Origin: an uncultured Ectothiorhodospiraceae bacterium
Lineage (GTDB): Bacteria > Pseudomonadota > Gammaproteobacteria > UBA9214
Assembly (NCBI GenBank): GCA_947258615.1
Contig: CAMYIX010000071.1
Span: 1,729 to 33,952 of the forward strand
Reading direction: 5' to 3'
DNA length: 32,224 bases
Shown: positions 6,867 through 15,515 of the stretch, piece by piece
How the letters are laid out: every line of letters starts with the position of its first letter
Numbering within the stretch: position 1 is the stretch's first letter
Made by a program: the position numbers and the translations under genes
The notes under the pieces: model-generated
Databases searched by the model: none
What the model was told of the DNA's origin: nothing
What the model saw: the letters and a program-made list of their open reading frames with translations, nothing else

Positions 6867-7720
6867 TCCAGTTCCCGATGTCGCGTCACAATGCCACCAT
6901 ATTGCTTGCTCAGGTCTTTTACCAGGCGTTCGACCAGGTAGACAGAACGATGCTGTCCGCCGGTGCAGCCGATTGCGATACTCAGATAGCTGCGGTTGTC
7001 CTCCCCGTAGCGGGGTAGCCATGTCTCCAGAAATTGTTTGATCTGTCCGTAGAATTCATGTACCAGTGGTTCCCCGTCGAGGAATTCTATAACTTCATTA
7101 TCAAGACCCGTGAAGTTACGCAAGCCGGATTCCCAGTGTGGGTTGGGAAGACAGCGGGCGTCGAAAACGAAATCGGCGTCAGCAGGCACACCGTGCTTGT
7201 AGCCGAATGACCTGAGTACCAGCGAAGGTCCGGGGCTCTCCTGCGCATCCATGCACTCCCTGACGAGATCGCGCAGCTGGTGAACGTTGGTACGGCTGGT
7301 ATCGATTAACAGGTCGGCCCGGGCCGCCAGGGGAGCCATGAGTTCGCGTTCCTTCTCGATGGCGTCGGCCAGCGGAGTATCAGGGTCTGTCAGGGGGTGC
7401 TTGCGCCGCGTCTCACTGAAGCGTTTCAGCAGGGTATGTTTGTCTGCCTGCAGAAACAGTATCTTGCAGTCAATTCCGTGCTCCTGCAGCTCGTCGATGA
7501 TGACGGGGGAATGGCTGATCTGTTCGGAGTGGTTGCGGGCATCGATGCCGGCCGCCACCCGGGTGATCTGTTTCAGATGCGGCTTGCTGAATTCATTCGA
7601 GAATGCTTCCAGTAAGCCGACCGGGAGATTGTCGATGCAGTAGTAGTCCATGTCCTCGAGGGTGTGCAGGGCAATGCTCTTCCCCGAGCCCGAGAGGCCG
7701 CTGATGATCACCAGGTTCAT
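6863..7720 (-). CDS. rapZ: RNase adapter protein RapZ (YhbJ/YvcJ family nucleotide-binding protein)
   Basis: 285 residues, like E. coli RapZ (284). N-terminal P-loop ISGLSGSGKS (residues 6-15) and Walker-B-like DNLPVGLL. The C-terminal half carries SFGYKHGVPADADFVFDARCLPNPHW and GCTGGQHRSVYLVERL, the conserved RapZ core. In E. coli it binds the sRNA GlmZ and delivers it to RNase E, controlling glmS and thus amino-sugar supply for the envelope. Whether GlmY/GlmZ exist here cannot be told. The start overlaps the hprK stop and its stop overlaps the EIIA start, both as ATGA, so translation is probably coupled. Confidence 0.95.
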   Translation of the reverse strand: MNLVIISGLSGSGKSIALHTLEDMDYYCIDNLPVGLLEAFSNEFSKPHLKQITRVAAGIDARNHSEQISHSPVIIDELQEHGIDCKILFLQADKHTLLKRFSETRRKHPLTDPDTPLADAIEKERELMAPLAARADLLIDTSRTNVHQLRDLVRECMDAQESPGPSLVLRSFGYKHGVPADADFVFDARCLPNPHWESGLRNFTGLDNEVIEFLDGEPLVHEFYGQIKQFLETWLPRYGEDNRSYLSIAIGCTGGQHRSVYLVERLVKDLSKQYGGIVTRHRELE

Positions 7721-8658
7721 TGATGTACGTTTTCAAGGCGACGCTTCTGGCGTTCAATAAAGGCCTGGCTGGCATCATATCCCTTGGTATTCAGGATATG
7801 GTTGCGTACAGCGGTTTCCAGCAGCACGGCCAGGTTCCTGCCCGGGCCCACCGGGAGCGTAATCTCGGGGATCTCCACGTCCAGTATGGAGCGCATCCGC
7901 TTGCTGCCGTGCAGCCTGTCCATCTTGATGGCATCTTCCATGTCCTGCAGTACGATGATCAGCCGCAGGTTGCGATTCGGCTTGATCGAGCTGGCGCCGA
8001 ACATGGCGCGCACGTTGAGTATTCCCAGCCCCCTGACCTCGAGGAAATCACGCAACATCTCGGGGCAGGTGCCGGTCAGTGTGTCCGGTGCACTGCGTGC
8101 GAACTCGGGGGCGTCATCCGCGATCAGGCGGTGTCCACGGGTCAGCAGCTCCAGCGCCAGTTCACTCTTGCCGATGCTCGACTCGCCGGTTATGAGTACG
8201 CCGGTGCCCATGACCTCCATGAAGACCCCGTGCAGGGTGATTTTCTCGGCAAAATGATTGCTCAGGTAGTACTGCAGGTTCTTGATGGTTTCCTGCCCGG
8301 ATAGCCGGGAGGAGAGCACGGGTGTACCGCTGTCTTCGGCTGCCCGCAGCAGGTCTTCCGGTGCGGGCAGGCCCTTGGCGATGATGACCAGGATGGACTG
8401 TCCCGAAAACAGCAGGCTGATCGCGTCCTTGCGTGAATTCTTTTTCAGGTTATCGAGGTATTCCAGTTCTCTGCTGCCGAGGACCTGGATGCGGTGCTGG
8501 TTGATCAGGTTGAGCTGGCCGACCAGCGAGCGATCGGCACGGGCATCACCTGATGAAGACACGATATTGTCACCGAACTGTTCGCCACTGATCCAGTCAA
8601 GGCCCAGTTTTTCCCGTAGCGCATCATGCAGGGCCCTGATTGTCAGTGAATTGCTCAT
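7717..8658 (-). CDS. hprK: HPr kinase/phosphorylase
   Basis: 313 residues from ATG 8658; a longer in-frame start exists, but this one overlaps the ptsN stop as ATGA. N-terminal domain about 1-130, then the kinase domain: P-loop ITGESSIGKSE (about 156-166) with the catalytic His just before it in LHGVFMEVMGTG, and the family signature EVRGLGILNVRAMFG (about 207-221). It phosphorylates and dephosphorylates a serine of HPr, and the HPr of this cluster keeps that serine (Ser46). Enterobacteria lack this gene, but it is found in PTS-Ntr clusters of many other proteobacteria. It acts in the cytoplasm as a hexamer (family knowledge). Confidence 0.95.
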   Translation of the reverse strand: MSNSLTIRALHDALREKLGLDWISGEQFGDNIVSSSGDARADRSLVGQLNLINQHRIQVLGSRELEYLDNLKKNSRKDAISLLFSGQSILVIIAKGLPAPEDLLRAAEDSGTPVLSSRLSGQETIKNLQYYLSNHFAEKITLHGVFMEVMGTGVLITGESSIGKSELALELLTRGHRLIADDAPEFARSAPDTLTGTCPEMLRDFLEVRGLGILNVRAMFGASSIKPNRNLRLIIVLQDMEDAIKMDRLHGSKRMRSILDVEIPEITLPVGPGRNLAVLLETAVRNHILNTKGYDASQAFIERQKRRLENVHQ

Positions 8659-9125
8659 GCAGAGATCTGTTGTGCTTCCTGATGGCTGAGCAACTGATAG
8701 ACGCATTCATCGCTGGTGCACTGGCGCATGCGGGCACAAAATCCTTCGTTACTGAAGAGTTCCGCAATGGTGGACAGGATCTGCAGATGTTCCTCGGTGG
8801 AGTTCTCGGGGACCAGCAGGGCGCACACCATGTCCACCGGCAGCCCGTCCGTTGCGTCGAAGTCTACCGGTGTGTCGAGCTTGATGAACGCGCAAATCGC
8901 CCGGTCCAGTGCGGTCATACGGCCGTGCGGGATGGCTACACCCTTGCCCAGCCCGGTGCTGCCCAGCTTCTCACGGTTGATCAGGCCCTCGAAGATTTCA
9001 TTCTGTGACAGTTGAGGTGCGATCCTTGCCAGCAATTCGCTGATGTCTTCCAGCAGTCGCTTTTTGCTGCCGACCTCGGGGCAACAGAGTACGCATTCAG
9101 GGCTTATGAGTTCGGATATATTCAT
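8655..9125 (-). CDS. ptsN: PTS nitrogen-regulatory EIIA (EIIA-Ntr)
   Basis: 156 residues, close to E. coli PtsN (163). The active-site His is residue 67 in KGVAIPHGRM. Other family features are the acidic-hydrophobic core (VDMVCALLVPENSTEEHLQIL) and an all-cytosolic composition with no permease domain. In other bacteria its phosphorylation state regulates K+ transport and RpoN-linked functions. It lies downstream of rpoN and hpf, the standard order. Four consecutive genes (ptsN, hprK, rapZ, EIIA) are joined by ATGA overlaps. The N-terminal segment contains three cysteines (residues 11, 14, 15), more than usual. Confidence 0.94.
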   Translation of the reverse strand: MNISELISPECVLCCPEVGSKKRLLEDISELLARIAPQLSQNEIFEGLINREKLGSTGLGKGVAIPHGRMTALDRAICAFIKLDTPVDFDATDGLPVDMVCALLVPENSTEEHLQILSTIAELFSNEGFCARMRQCTSDECVYQLLSHQEAQQISA

Positions 9126-9175
9126 CAGGCTAGTGTTCTGTCAGTTTTTTCCGGCCGTGCCTGGGTAGTGAGATT

Positions 9176-9496
9176 CTAGACATGGTTCTTGATTGAGCCC
9201 TCGTTGCGGTGGTGATCGGTTATTTTTTCCTTATGCTTCTTGATCTGGCGATCCAGCTTGTCTGTCAGACCGTCTATGGCCGCATACATGTCTTCCTCGG
9301 TTGCATCGGCGTACATTCGCGCGCCGCTGACATGAAGTGTTGCCTCTGCCTTGTGGCGCAGCTTCTCCACGCTGAGAATGACATGGATATCGGTTACGTT
9401 GTCAAAATGGCGCTCCAGGCGCTCCAATTTGTTGTTGACATAATCGCGCAGGGGTGAGGTCAGGTCGACATGGTGTCCCGTGAGATTGATTTGCAT
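9176..9496 (-). CDS. hpf: Ribosome hibernation promoting factor (short HPF)
   Basis: 106 residues from ATG 9496, with AGGAG seven bases upstream; GTG 9499 directly before it is less well spaced. The protein starts MQINLTGHHVDLT and has the HPF/YfiA beta-alpha core with the basic helix LTDKLDRQIKKHKEKI. The C-terminal extension of long HPF is absent, so it matches the short gammaproteobacterial type that forms 100S dimers together with RMF. It lies between rpoN and ptsN, as in E. coli and Pseudomonas, and is likely co-transcribed with rpoN. Confidence 0.93.
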   Translation of the reverse strand: MQINLTGHHVDLTSPLRDYVNNKLERLERHFDNVTDIHVILSVEKLRHKAEATLHVSGARMYADATEEDMYAAIDGLTDKLDRQIKKHKEKITDHHRNEGSIKNHV

Positions 9497-9515
9497 CACA
9501 ACGCTCCTTTATAGC

Positions 9516-10991
9516 CTATGCAAGGCGTTTGCGTTCATTGGAAGGTGAAATGGATAGCGATTCGCGGTACTTGGCAATGGTGCGTCGTGCGACCTTGATG
9601 CCCTGTTCGGCGAGGATATTGGCCATTTTACTGTCACTCAGCGGCTTGACCGGATTCTCGGCGGCGATCAGTTTCTTGATGATCGCGCGGATTGCAGTGG
9701 CCGAGCATTCCCCGCCTGAGTCGGTACTGACATGACTTGAAAAGAAATACTTGAATTCATAGATGCCGCGCGGAGTATGCATGTACTTGCGGGTGGTGAC
9801 GCGCGATATGGTGGACTCGTGCATTTCCACTTCCTCCGCGATACTGCGCAGTACCATGGGTTTCATCGCCTCTTCGCCGTAGTCGAAGAACTTGTGCTGG
9901 CGCATCACAATGCTATTGGCCACCTTGAGCAGGGTCTCATGCCGGCTTTGCAGGCTCTTGAGAAACCAGCGGGCCTCCTGGAGATTGTCCCGCAGGTAGG
10001 TATTGTCCTTGCTGTTATTGGCGCGTTTCACCATGTTTGCATACAGGGCATTGATGCGCAGCCTGGGAATGGCATCGGTATTCAGTTCCACGCGCCATTT
10101 GTCATTGTGCTTGTAGACGAAGACATCGGGAACGATGTATTCCGGTTCCGTGTTGTTGAAACTGGAACCGGGTCTCGGGTTCAGTGACTGGATCAGGTGA
10201 AGGACGTGCTGCAGGTCGTCCGTGGTAAGTCCCATTCTGCGGCTGAGCTGGGTGTAGTCGCGGTTGCCCAGCAGTTTGAAGTGGTCCCTGACGAGGATTT
10301 TTGCCTCTTTCAGCCAAGGTGTGCCGGGGTCGAACTGCCCCAGCTGGAGTTCCAGGTTTTCGTGCAGGTCTCGGGCACCTATCCCGAGGGGATCGAATTG
10401 CTGGATCCGGTGCAGTACGGCCTCGACCTCGTCGATGTCAGTTTCCAGCTCTTTGGACAGGTTGCGGTGAATTTCCTCCAGGGGCTGGGTCAGGTAGCCG
10501 TCATCGTCGATGGCATCGATCAGACTGTGGGCAATAATGCGGTCGGTTTCGGACATGCTGGCAAGACCAAGCTGCCAGTAGAGGTGATCATGCAGGCTTT
10601 CGCCGCTTCCCGTGATGGTCTCATAGATGTCCCGCTTGTCACTGGTTTCCGGGGCACTGTAACTGGTGATCCCCGCGTCGTAGATGTCGTCCCAGTTGCT
10701 GTCAACCGGAAGGTCGTCAGGCATGGTGTCGTTGTTCGCCTCTGTCAGCGGTGAGTCATCATTCTTGCTACCGGCCTCGTCATTGGCCTCGCGCTGCTCG
10801 CTGCTGTCTTCTGTATCGCGTGGGTCCTGTGAGTCGCCATCGTCCTGCTCCAGCATGGGGTTGGAATCAAGGACGCCCTGGATCTCGGTTTGCAATTCCA
10901 GAGTGGAGAGTTGCAGCAGGCGGATCGCCTGTTGCAGCTGCGGGGTCATGGTCAGACTCTGACCGATGCGAAGTTGTATGGATTGCTTCAT
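9516..10991 (-). CDS. rpoN: RNA polymerase sigma-54 factor
   Basis: 491 residues (E. coli 477). Region I at the start, [22 protein letters not shown], is the activator-interaction region rich in Gln and Leu. Region II (about 50-120) is acidic and variable. Region III holds the core-binding domain, the HTH and the RpoN box [10 protein letters not shown] at about 468-477, which contacts the -24 element. It directs RNA polymerase to -24/-12 promoters and needs AAA+ activators. A 101-base gap separates it from lptB and contains promoter signals, including a sequence fitting sigma-54's own consensus. No strong Shine-Dalgarno is visible before the ATG. Confidence 0.97.
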   Translation of the reverse strand: MKQSIQLRIGQSLTMTPQLQQAIRLLQLSTLELQTEIQGVLDSNPMLEQDDGDSQDPRDTEDSSEQREANDEAGSKNDDSPLTEANNDTMPDDLPVDSNWDDIYDAGITSYSAPETSDKRDIYETITGSGESLHDHLYWQLGLASMSETDRIIAHSLIDAIDDDGYLTQPLEEIHRNLSKELETDIDEVEAVLHRIQQFDPLGIGARDLHENLELQLGQFDPGTPWLKEAKILVRDHFKLLGNRDYTQLSRRMGLTTDDLQHVLHLIQSLNPRPGSSFNNTEPEYIVPDVFVYKHNDKWRVELNTDAIPRLRINALYANMVKRANNSKDNTYLRDNLQEARWFLKSLQSRHETLLKVANSIVMRQHKFFDYGEEAMKPMVLRSIAEEVEMHESTISRVTTRKYMHTPRGIYEFKYFFSSHVSTDSGGECSATAIRAIIKKLIAAENPVKPLSDSKMANILAEQGIKVARRTIAKYRESLSISPSNERKRLA

Positions 10992-11041
10992 TCGATGTTG
11001 GTTCTACCCAGGGACACTGGTGCCGAGACCCTGAAATGTTA

Positions 11042-11047
11042 ATTATA
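11042..11047 (-). promoter_or_regulatory. Sigma-70 -10 element for rpoN
   Basis: A perfect TATAAT on the minus strand, 50 bases before the rpoN start and inside the lptB-rpoN gap. The hexamer 17 bases upstream (TAAATA) is a poor -35, so the promoter may be weak or need help. It implies a transcript rpoN-hpf-ptsN and beyond that is independent of lptB. Confidence 0.5.
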
Positions 11048-11048
11048 T

Positions 11049-11064
11049 AGCACTAAGTATGCCA
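11049..11064 (-). promoter_or_regulatory. Sigma-54 type -24/-12 element upstream of rpoN
   Basis: On the minus strand the sequence is TGGCATACTTAGTGCT. Compared with TGGCACG-N4-TTGCW it keeps TGGCA and TGC plus the W, and the GG to GC spacing (12 from -24 G to -12 C) is exact. It would start transcription near 11038, about 47 bases before the rpoN ATG. It overlaps the region of the TATAAT at 11042-11047, so it may serve either as a sigma-54 promoter or as a site by which RpoN represses its own gene. Confidence 0.5.
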
Positions 11065-11092
11065 TATTTAAAACTTATGTCGGTACAAACGC

Positions 11093-11818
11093 TTATAGCT
11101 TGAATTCGGAGCCAAGATAGACGTTGCGCACCTGCTGGTTGGCGAGAATGGCCGCGGGTGGACCTTCGGCAATGACCTCTCCCTCGTTGAGGATATAGGC
11201 GTGGTCACAGATGCCCAGGGTCTCCCTGACGTTGTGATCCGTTATCAGGATGCCGATGCCCCGATCGCGCAGGTGCAGGATGATCTGCTGGATGTCGACG
11301 ACGGAGATCGGGTCGACACCGGCAAACGGCTCATCGAGCAGGATGAAACGCGGTTCCACCGCAAGTGCACGTGCAATTTCAACGCGCCGACGTTCTCCGC
11401 CGGAGAGGCTGATGCCGGGCTGGTCACGGAGGTGGCCTATATGCAACTCGTGCAACAGGGAGTCCAGTATCTCGTGGCGTGACTCGCGGTCCAGGGATTT
11501 GCGGACCTCGAGTACCGAGAGGATATTTTCGGCCACGCTCAGCTTCCTGAACACCGAGGCCTCCTGGGGCAGATAGCCCAGGCCATGCCGGGCCCGGACA
11601 TGCATGGGCTGCCCGGTGAGGTCGACATCGTCGAGCACGATGGTGCCCTCGCCACAGGGTATCAGTCCGACGATCATGTAGAAGCAGGTGGTCTTGCCCG
11701 CGCCGTTTGGACCCAGCAGACCGGCCACTTCACCGGTCTTTACCGACAGGGAGACATCCTTGACGATCTGTCGTGACTGGTAGCGTTTCCCGAGATTGTG
11801 GGCGGCAAGCAGGCTCAC
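11093..11818 (-). CDS. lptB: LPS export ABC transporter ATP-binding protein LptB
   Basis: 241 residues, same as E. coli LptB. Walker [10 protein letters not shown] at 36-44, Q-loop in [12 protein letters not shown], signature [17 protein letters not shown], Walker [15 protein letters not shown] and the switch His in [11 protein letters not shown]. It powers LptB2FG, which extracts lipopolysaccharide from the inner membrane and feeds it to LptC, LptA and LptDE. It starts with GTG, overlapping the lptA stop as GTGA, so translation is likely coupled. lptF and lptG are not in the window, as is usual. Confidence 0.97.
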   Translation of the reverse strand: MSLLAAHNLGKRYQSRQIVKDVSLSVKTGEVAGLLGPNGAGKTTCFYMIVGLIPCGEGTIVLDDVDLTGQPMHVRARHGLGYLPQEASVFRKLSVAENILSVLEVRKSLDRESRHEILDSLLHELHIGHLRDQPGISLSGGERRRVEIARALAVEPRFILLDEPFAGVDPISVVDIQQIILHLRDRGIGILITDHNVRETLGICDHAYILNEGEVIAEGPPAAILANQQVRNVYLGSEFKL

Positions 11819-12381
11819 TGGCTGGCTTCTTCCACTGGCTCCGGCGGTTCCGGACCCGGCTCTAGCTCTGGCTCCGGTTCCTGTTTCGGTTTCGGTTGCA
11901 GGATGATATGCACACGATCCCCCGAACCGCTGTCGCCGGCCTTGATGCGGTTACCGCTGATGTCATAGATGATCTTGTCGCTGCGGAATTCCTTGCCGTC
12001 GTCCTGCCAGACATGCGCCGCCTTCAGCAGGATGATACGTTCATCGCTGGCGTAATATTCCATAATTCCTGCTTCCGCATTCAGATCGACGTCATTTTCG
12101 TCCGGCCGCTGAACGAAGGTCGCTGGATCGCCGGTAAGCACGATTTTCGATACCTGGTCACCATCGCTGTGCACGGTCATGGTCTCGCCCTGGAGTTTGA
12201 GTGTGCCCTGACTCAGATGCACGTTGCCCGTGTAGACACTGATGCCGGTATTTTCGTCCAGGCTGGCCGAGTCGGCCTCGATGTGGATCGGCTGGTCGCG
12301 ATCGGTGGCAAGCCCCCAGGTCGCTGCCGGCATGACGGCCAGCAACAACAGCAACGCATGTCGGATCTCAGCCAGCTTCAT
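11815..12381 (-). CDS. lptA: LPS transport periplasmic protein LptA with Pro/Glu-rich tail
   Basis: 188 residues from ATG 12381. A signal peptide (about 1-25, [20 protein letters not shown]) is followed by the OstA-like beta-jellyroll (about 28-155) with [15 protein letters not shown] and [12 protein letters not shown], standard for LptA. It forms the periplasmic bridge for LPS between LptC and LptD. The last 27 residues are a repetitive [21 protein letters not shown] tail that LptA of E. coli does not show in this form; such a stretch is probably disordered. The start overlaps the end of lptC by 14 bases. Confidence 0.93.
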   Translation of the reverse strand: MKLAEIRHALLLLLAVMPAATWGLATDRDQPIHIEADSASLDENTGISVYTGNVHLSQGTLKLQGETMTVHSDGDQVSKIVLTGDPATFVQRPDENDVDLNAEAGIMEYYASDERIILLKAAHVWQDDGKEFRSDKIIYDISGNRIKAGDSGSGDRVHIILQPKPKQEPEPELEPGPEPPEPVEEASQ

Positions 12382-12931
12382 CAAACCTGCCTCGTACCCG
12401 GGAGTGCAGGTTCAGCCGGTGGTTTCCGAAGTCGGCATCCATTCCCACTGATTCCACCCGAAAGGCATCCGACCTGATGACAACGGCCTGGCTGGTTGTT
12501 GCGGTCTGTTCCCCGGGCCTGACCAGCAGTTCGCTGGTGTCGATATCCAGTCGCCGTTCGCCCGGACCGGCGAGGCGCCGGATCTCAACCTGGTCACGCA
12601 ACCACACCGTGTCCCCGTCGGCAGAGACGCTGCCCCGGTTCGACGTGGCCTGCCATTGGCTCCGCTCGCCCTGGAGTGTTCGGATTACCGGCCGTTGCAG
12701 GTCAAAGCGATCGTCCCGGGGGACGTGCTGCATGGCGTCGGCCTGTAGGCGGTAGTGCACGCGGCCGTCCTTGCCGGTTACGCGCAGATCCATGTTTTCG
12801 ATAAACAGGTCAGGAGCCTGTGAGGCCCTGTCCGGCTGCTTGGTGGTTGCACCCTGGTTAATAAGCAGCCATCCCGTCGTCAGTACACTCAACAGCAGGA
12901 CGCTCAGCAGTACAATATGCCGGGTATTCAA
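12368..12931 (-). CDS. lptC: LPS export protein LptC
   Basis: 187 residues (E. coli 191). One N-terminal membrane anchor (about 5-25, HIVLLSVLLLSVLTTGWLL) is followed by a periplasmic LptC jellyroll containing FIENMDLRVTGKDGRVHYRLQADAM and the late SDAFRVESVGMDADF strand. It accepts LPS from LptB2FG and passes it to LptA. It begins with TTG, overlapping the kdsC stop as TTGA, and overlaps lptA by 14 bases. The order kdsD-kdsC-lptC-lptA-lptB is identical to E. coli. Confidence 0.95.
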   Translation of the reverse strand: MNTRHIVLLSVLLLSVLTTGWLLINQGATTKQPDRASQAPDLFIENMDLRVTGKDGRVHYRLQADAMQHVPRDDRFDLQRPVIRTLQGERSQWQATSNRGSVSADGDTVWLRDQVEIRRLAGPGERRLDIDTSELLVRPGEQTATTSQAVVIRSDAFRVESVGMDADFGNHRLNLHSRVRGRFDEAG

Positions 12932-13452
12932 AGGTATTTATCCAGGGTCTCGTCCAGTACGCCTTTGGCCTCCATCAGCATTTCACAGACATCACGTGCG
13001 GCGCCGCGGCCGCCGCCGCTGGGTGTCTGCCAGTGGCTGTGCTTGCGTACCAGTGGATGGGCGTCCTGGACCGCAATCGCCAGCCCCACCCGCCGCATGA
13101 TGGGCAGGTCGACGACATCATCACCGACATAGGCCGTCTGTTCCTCGGTAACGCCCAGTTTGGCTATCAAGTCCCGGAATGTCGGTAGCTTGTCAAGTTT
13201 GCCCTGGTATACATGGGTGATCCCGAGATTCTGCATGCGGTGTTCGACGACACGCGAGGTGCGTCCGGTGATGATGGCGATCTCGATGTCATCATGGTTC
13301 AGCAGCATCTTGATGCCGTGTCCGTCACGCGAATGAAATGCCTTGTATTCCTGCCCGTCGTCTCCGATGAACAGGCTGCCGTCGGTCAACACGCCATCGA
13401 CATCAAATACCAGCAGGCGGATGCGGGATGCTCTTTCCAGGATATCTTTCAT
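12928..13452 (-). CDS. kdsC: 3-deoxy-D-manno-octulosonate 8-phosphate phosphatase
   Basis: 174 residues, a cap-less C0-type HAD phosphatase. The nucleophile motif LVFDVDGVLTDG (Asp17, Asp19) is followed by IITGRTS (motif II) and YVGDDVVDLPIMRRVGLAIAV (motif IV). It removes phosphate from Kdo-8-P, giving Kdo for the LPS inner core. The C-terminal tail after ASGGGRGA-like SGGGRGAARDVCE, which completes the active site of a neighbour in the tetramer, is present. It sits 16 bases after kdsD. Confidence 0.96.
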   Translation of the reverse strand: MKDILERASRIRLLVFDVDGVLTDGSLFIGDDGQEYKAFHSRDGHGIKMLLNHDDIEIAIITGRTSRVVEHRMQNLGITHVYQGKLDKLPTFRDLIAKLGVTEEQTAYVGDDVVDLPIMRRVGLAIAVQDAHPLVRKHSHWQTPSGGGRGAARDVCEMLMEAKGVLDETLDKYL

Positions 13453-13468
13453 AGGTATGGGTTGCAGT

Positions 13469-14443
13469 TCAGACTACTCCGGCTCTAAGAAGGTCATGCA
13501 TATTGAGTGCGCCTACCAGTACATTATCGTCGTTGACAACGGGGAGGGCGTTGATTTTCGTGCTGTCCATGATTTGCAGCGCCTCGGCTGCCAGCATCCC
13601 GGGATGAACTGTTTTACAGTCCCGGGTCATGACATCGCTGATAAGGGCCTCGTGGACATCCAGCTTGCTGTCAATGGCGCGACGCAGGTCACCGTCGGTG
13701 AACACGCCAATGAGGTGACGGCTGTCATCGATCACGGCCGTCATGCCCAGGCCTTTGCGGGTCATTTCCATTAGCGCGTTGCTGAGCGGGGTATCAGGTC
13801 CCACCGTCGGCATGGTTTCGCCGGTATGCATCAGGTCATCGATCAGCAGCAGCAGGCGGCGGCCAAGTGCCCCGCCGGGATGCGAGCGCGCGAAGTCTTC
13901 CTCGGTGAAACCACGCGATTCCAGTAACGCGATCGCCAGCGCATCGCCCATGGCCAGGGCGGCCGTGGTACTGGCGGTGGGTGCCAGGTCCAGGGGGCAG
14001 GCCTCGCGTTCGACGCTGACATTGATGCTGGCCGTGGCGGCCTTGGCCAGGGTCGACTCGGGATTGCCGGTCATGGCGATCAGCGGGGCATCGAGGCGCT
14101 TGATGATCGGCAGGATGGTAATGATCTCGCTGGTTTCACCGGAATTGGAAAGCGCCAGGACCACATCCGCTGCGGTGATCATCCCCAGGTCACCATGACT
14201 GGCCTCGCCTGGATGGACAAAGAACGCCGGTGTTCCGGTGCTGGCCAGGGTGGCGGCAATCTTGCCGCCGATATGCCCGGATTTTCCCATGCCGATGACC
14301 ACCACGCGGCCCTTGCACTCGAGCATCAGTTTACAGGCCGTGCTGAACGCCGGTGCCCTGATCTCGCGGGCAAGCGACGCGACTGCCTGTGCCTCGATAT
14401 CGATCACCGCCAGGGCAAGTTCCTGCAATTTCCGATCGTTCAT
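13469..14443 (-). CDS. kdsD: D-arabinose 5-phosphate isomerase
   Basis: 324 residues (E. coli KdsD 328). SIS domain about 35-170 with GMGKSGHIGGKIAATLASTG, HGDLGM and SNSGETSE, then two CBS domains (about 205-324) with GVFTDGDLRRAID and ALNMHDLLRAGVV. It converts ribulose 5-phosphate to arabinose 5-phosphate, the first step to Kdo. Glu and His residues of the SIS site (ASHGD) are present. It is followed by kdsC and preceded, after a 100-base gap on the same strand, by the exchanger gene. A short hairpin (CCCGG-TTGC-CCGGG, 14469-14482) lies in that gap. Confidence 0.96.
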   Translation of the reverse strand: MNDRKLQELALAVIDIEAQAVASLAREIRAPAFSTACKLMLECKGRVVVIGMGKSGHIGGKIAATLASTGTPAFFVHPGEASHGDLGMITAADVVLALSNSGETSEIITILPIIKRLDAPLIAMTGNPESTLAKAATASINVSVEREACPLDLAPTASTTAALAMGDALAIALLESRGFTEEDFARSHPGGALGRRLLLLIDDLMHTGETMPTVGPDTPLSNALMEMTRKGLGMTAVIDDSRHLIGVFTDGDLRRAIDSKLDVHEALISDVMTRDCKTVHPGMLAAEALQIMDSTKINALPVVNDDNVLVGALNMHDLLRAGVV

Positions 14444-14543
14444 GTCAGCTGTGTGCGTGGCCTGTGGGCCCGGTTGCCCGGGTGCGCAGTGCGTGTCCTG
14501 ATAAGTCGGCTTATTTTACTTTGGTTGCCGCGGTGTCCCGGGG

Positions 14544-15515
14544 CTATAGCGTTGCGGAGAAGTATAACAGGGTCTGATATCCGATATAGGCGGTCAGCAG
14601 GATCGCTCCCTCGATGCGGTTGATCCGCCCCGGTCCGCGGAATCCATAGGCCATGACAAACAGGACCAGCGTGAGTATGAACATGACGGGGAAATCACGC
14701 TGCATCGCAACCGCGTCGATAGCACCTGGCCTGATCAGGCCAGGCAGGCCGAGTACCGCCAGCAGGTTGAATATGTTGGAGCCGATGATATTACCGATGG
14801 CGATGTCATGCTCGTTCTTGAGAGCCCCCATGAGGGAGGCCGCGAGTTCCGGCAGACTGGTTCCCAGGGCCACGACGGTGAGTCCTATAATCAGGTCGCT
14901 GACACCGAGATCCTGTGCGATCGCGACCGCCCCCCAGACCAGCAGGCGGGAACTGACCAGCAGGAACACCGCGCCGGTGATCAGCCAGAAAAGCGCCTGC
15001 CACATGGGCATCCCGGTCCGAATTTCTTCGGTGAATTCCTCGTCCATGGGGTCGCGAGTGCCTTTAGACTTGATGCCGAGGCGGGTGAGCCATATCAGCA
15101 TCAGGACCATGCCGCCGATCAGCAGGCTGCCGTCAAGACGTCCCAGGTCATGGTCGTTGAGCAGCAGCCAGGTAACCGACATGATAACGATCAGGACGGG
15201 GAGTTCCCGGCGCAGGATGCTGGACTGGATGTCGAGCGGGGCTATCAGGGCGGTCAGGCCGAGGACCAGGGCGATATTGATGATGTTTGATCCGATCGCG
15301 TTGCCGACGGACAAGCCGCTGTTGCCCTGCCAGGCGGCCATGGCGGATACCAGCATTTCCGGGGCGGAGGTCCCCAGGCTGACTATGGTCAGGCCGATAA
15401 TCAGCGGAGACACGTTCAGGTTGTAGGCGACCGATGCCGAGCCGAGTACGAAACGGTCGGCACTCCAGGTCAGCAGCAGGAACCCCCCGGCAACGGCCAG
15501 TAGTTCAGGCCACAT
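14544..15515 (-). CDS. yrbG: Ca2+/Na+ exchanger family inner-membrane protein (YrbG)
   Basis: 323 residues, about ten membrane segments in two inverted halves. Each half shows the alpha-repeat signatures of the CaCA superfamily: SLGTSAPEMLVS with GNAIGSNIINIALVLG in the first and ALGTSLPELAAS with GNIIGSNIFNLLAVLG in the second, with the acidic residues for cation binding. E. coli YrbG has the same position next to kdsD. The ion specificity is not settled for this subfamily; it is not needed for LPS assembly in E. coli. It is divergently transcribed from mlaF. Confidence 0.93.
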   Translation of the reverse strand: MWPELLAVAGGFLLLTWSADRFVLGSASVAYNLNVSPLIIGLTIVSLGTSAPEMLVSAMAAWQGNSGLSVGNAIGSNIINIALVLGLTALIAPLDIQSSILRRELPVLIVIMSVTWLLLNDHDLGRLDGSLLIGGMVLMLIWLTRLGIKSKGTRDPMDEEFTEEIRTGMPMWQALFWLITGAVFLLVSSRLLVWGAVAIAQDLGVSDLIIGLTVVALGTSLPELAASLMGALKNEHDIAIGNIIGSNIFNLLAVLGLPGLIRPGAIDAVAMQRDFPVMFILTLVLFVMAYGFRGPGRINRIEGAILLTAYIGYQTLLYFSATL

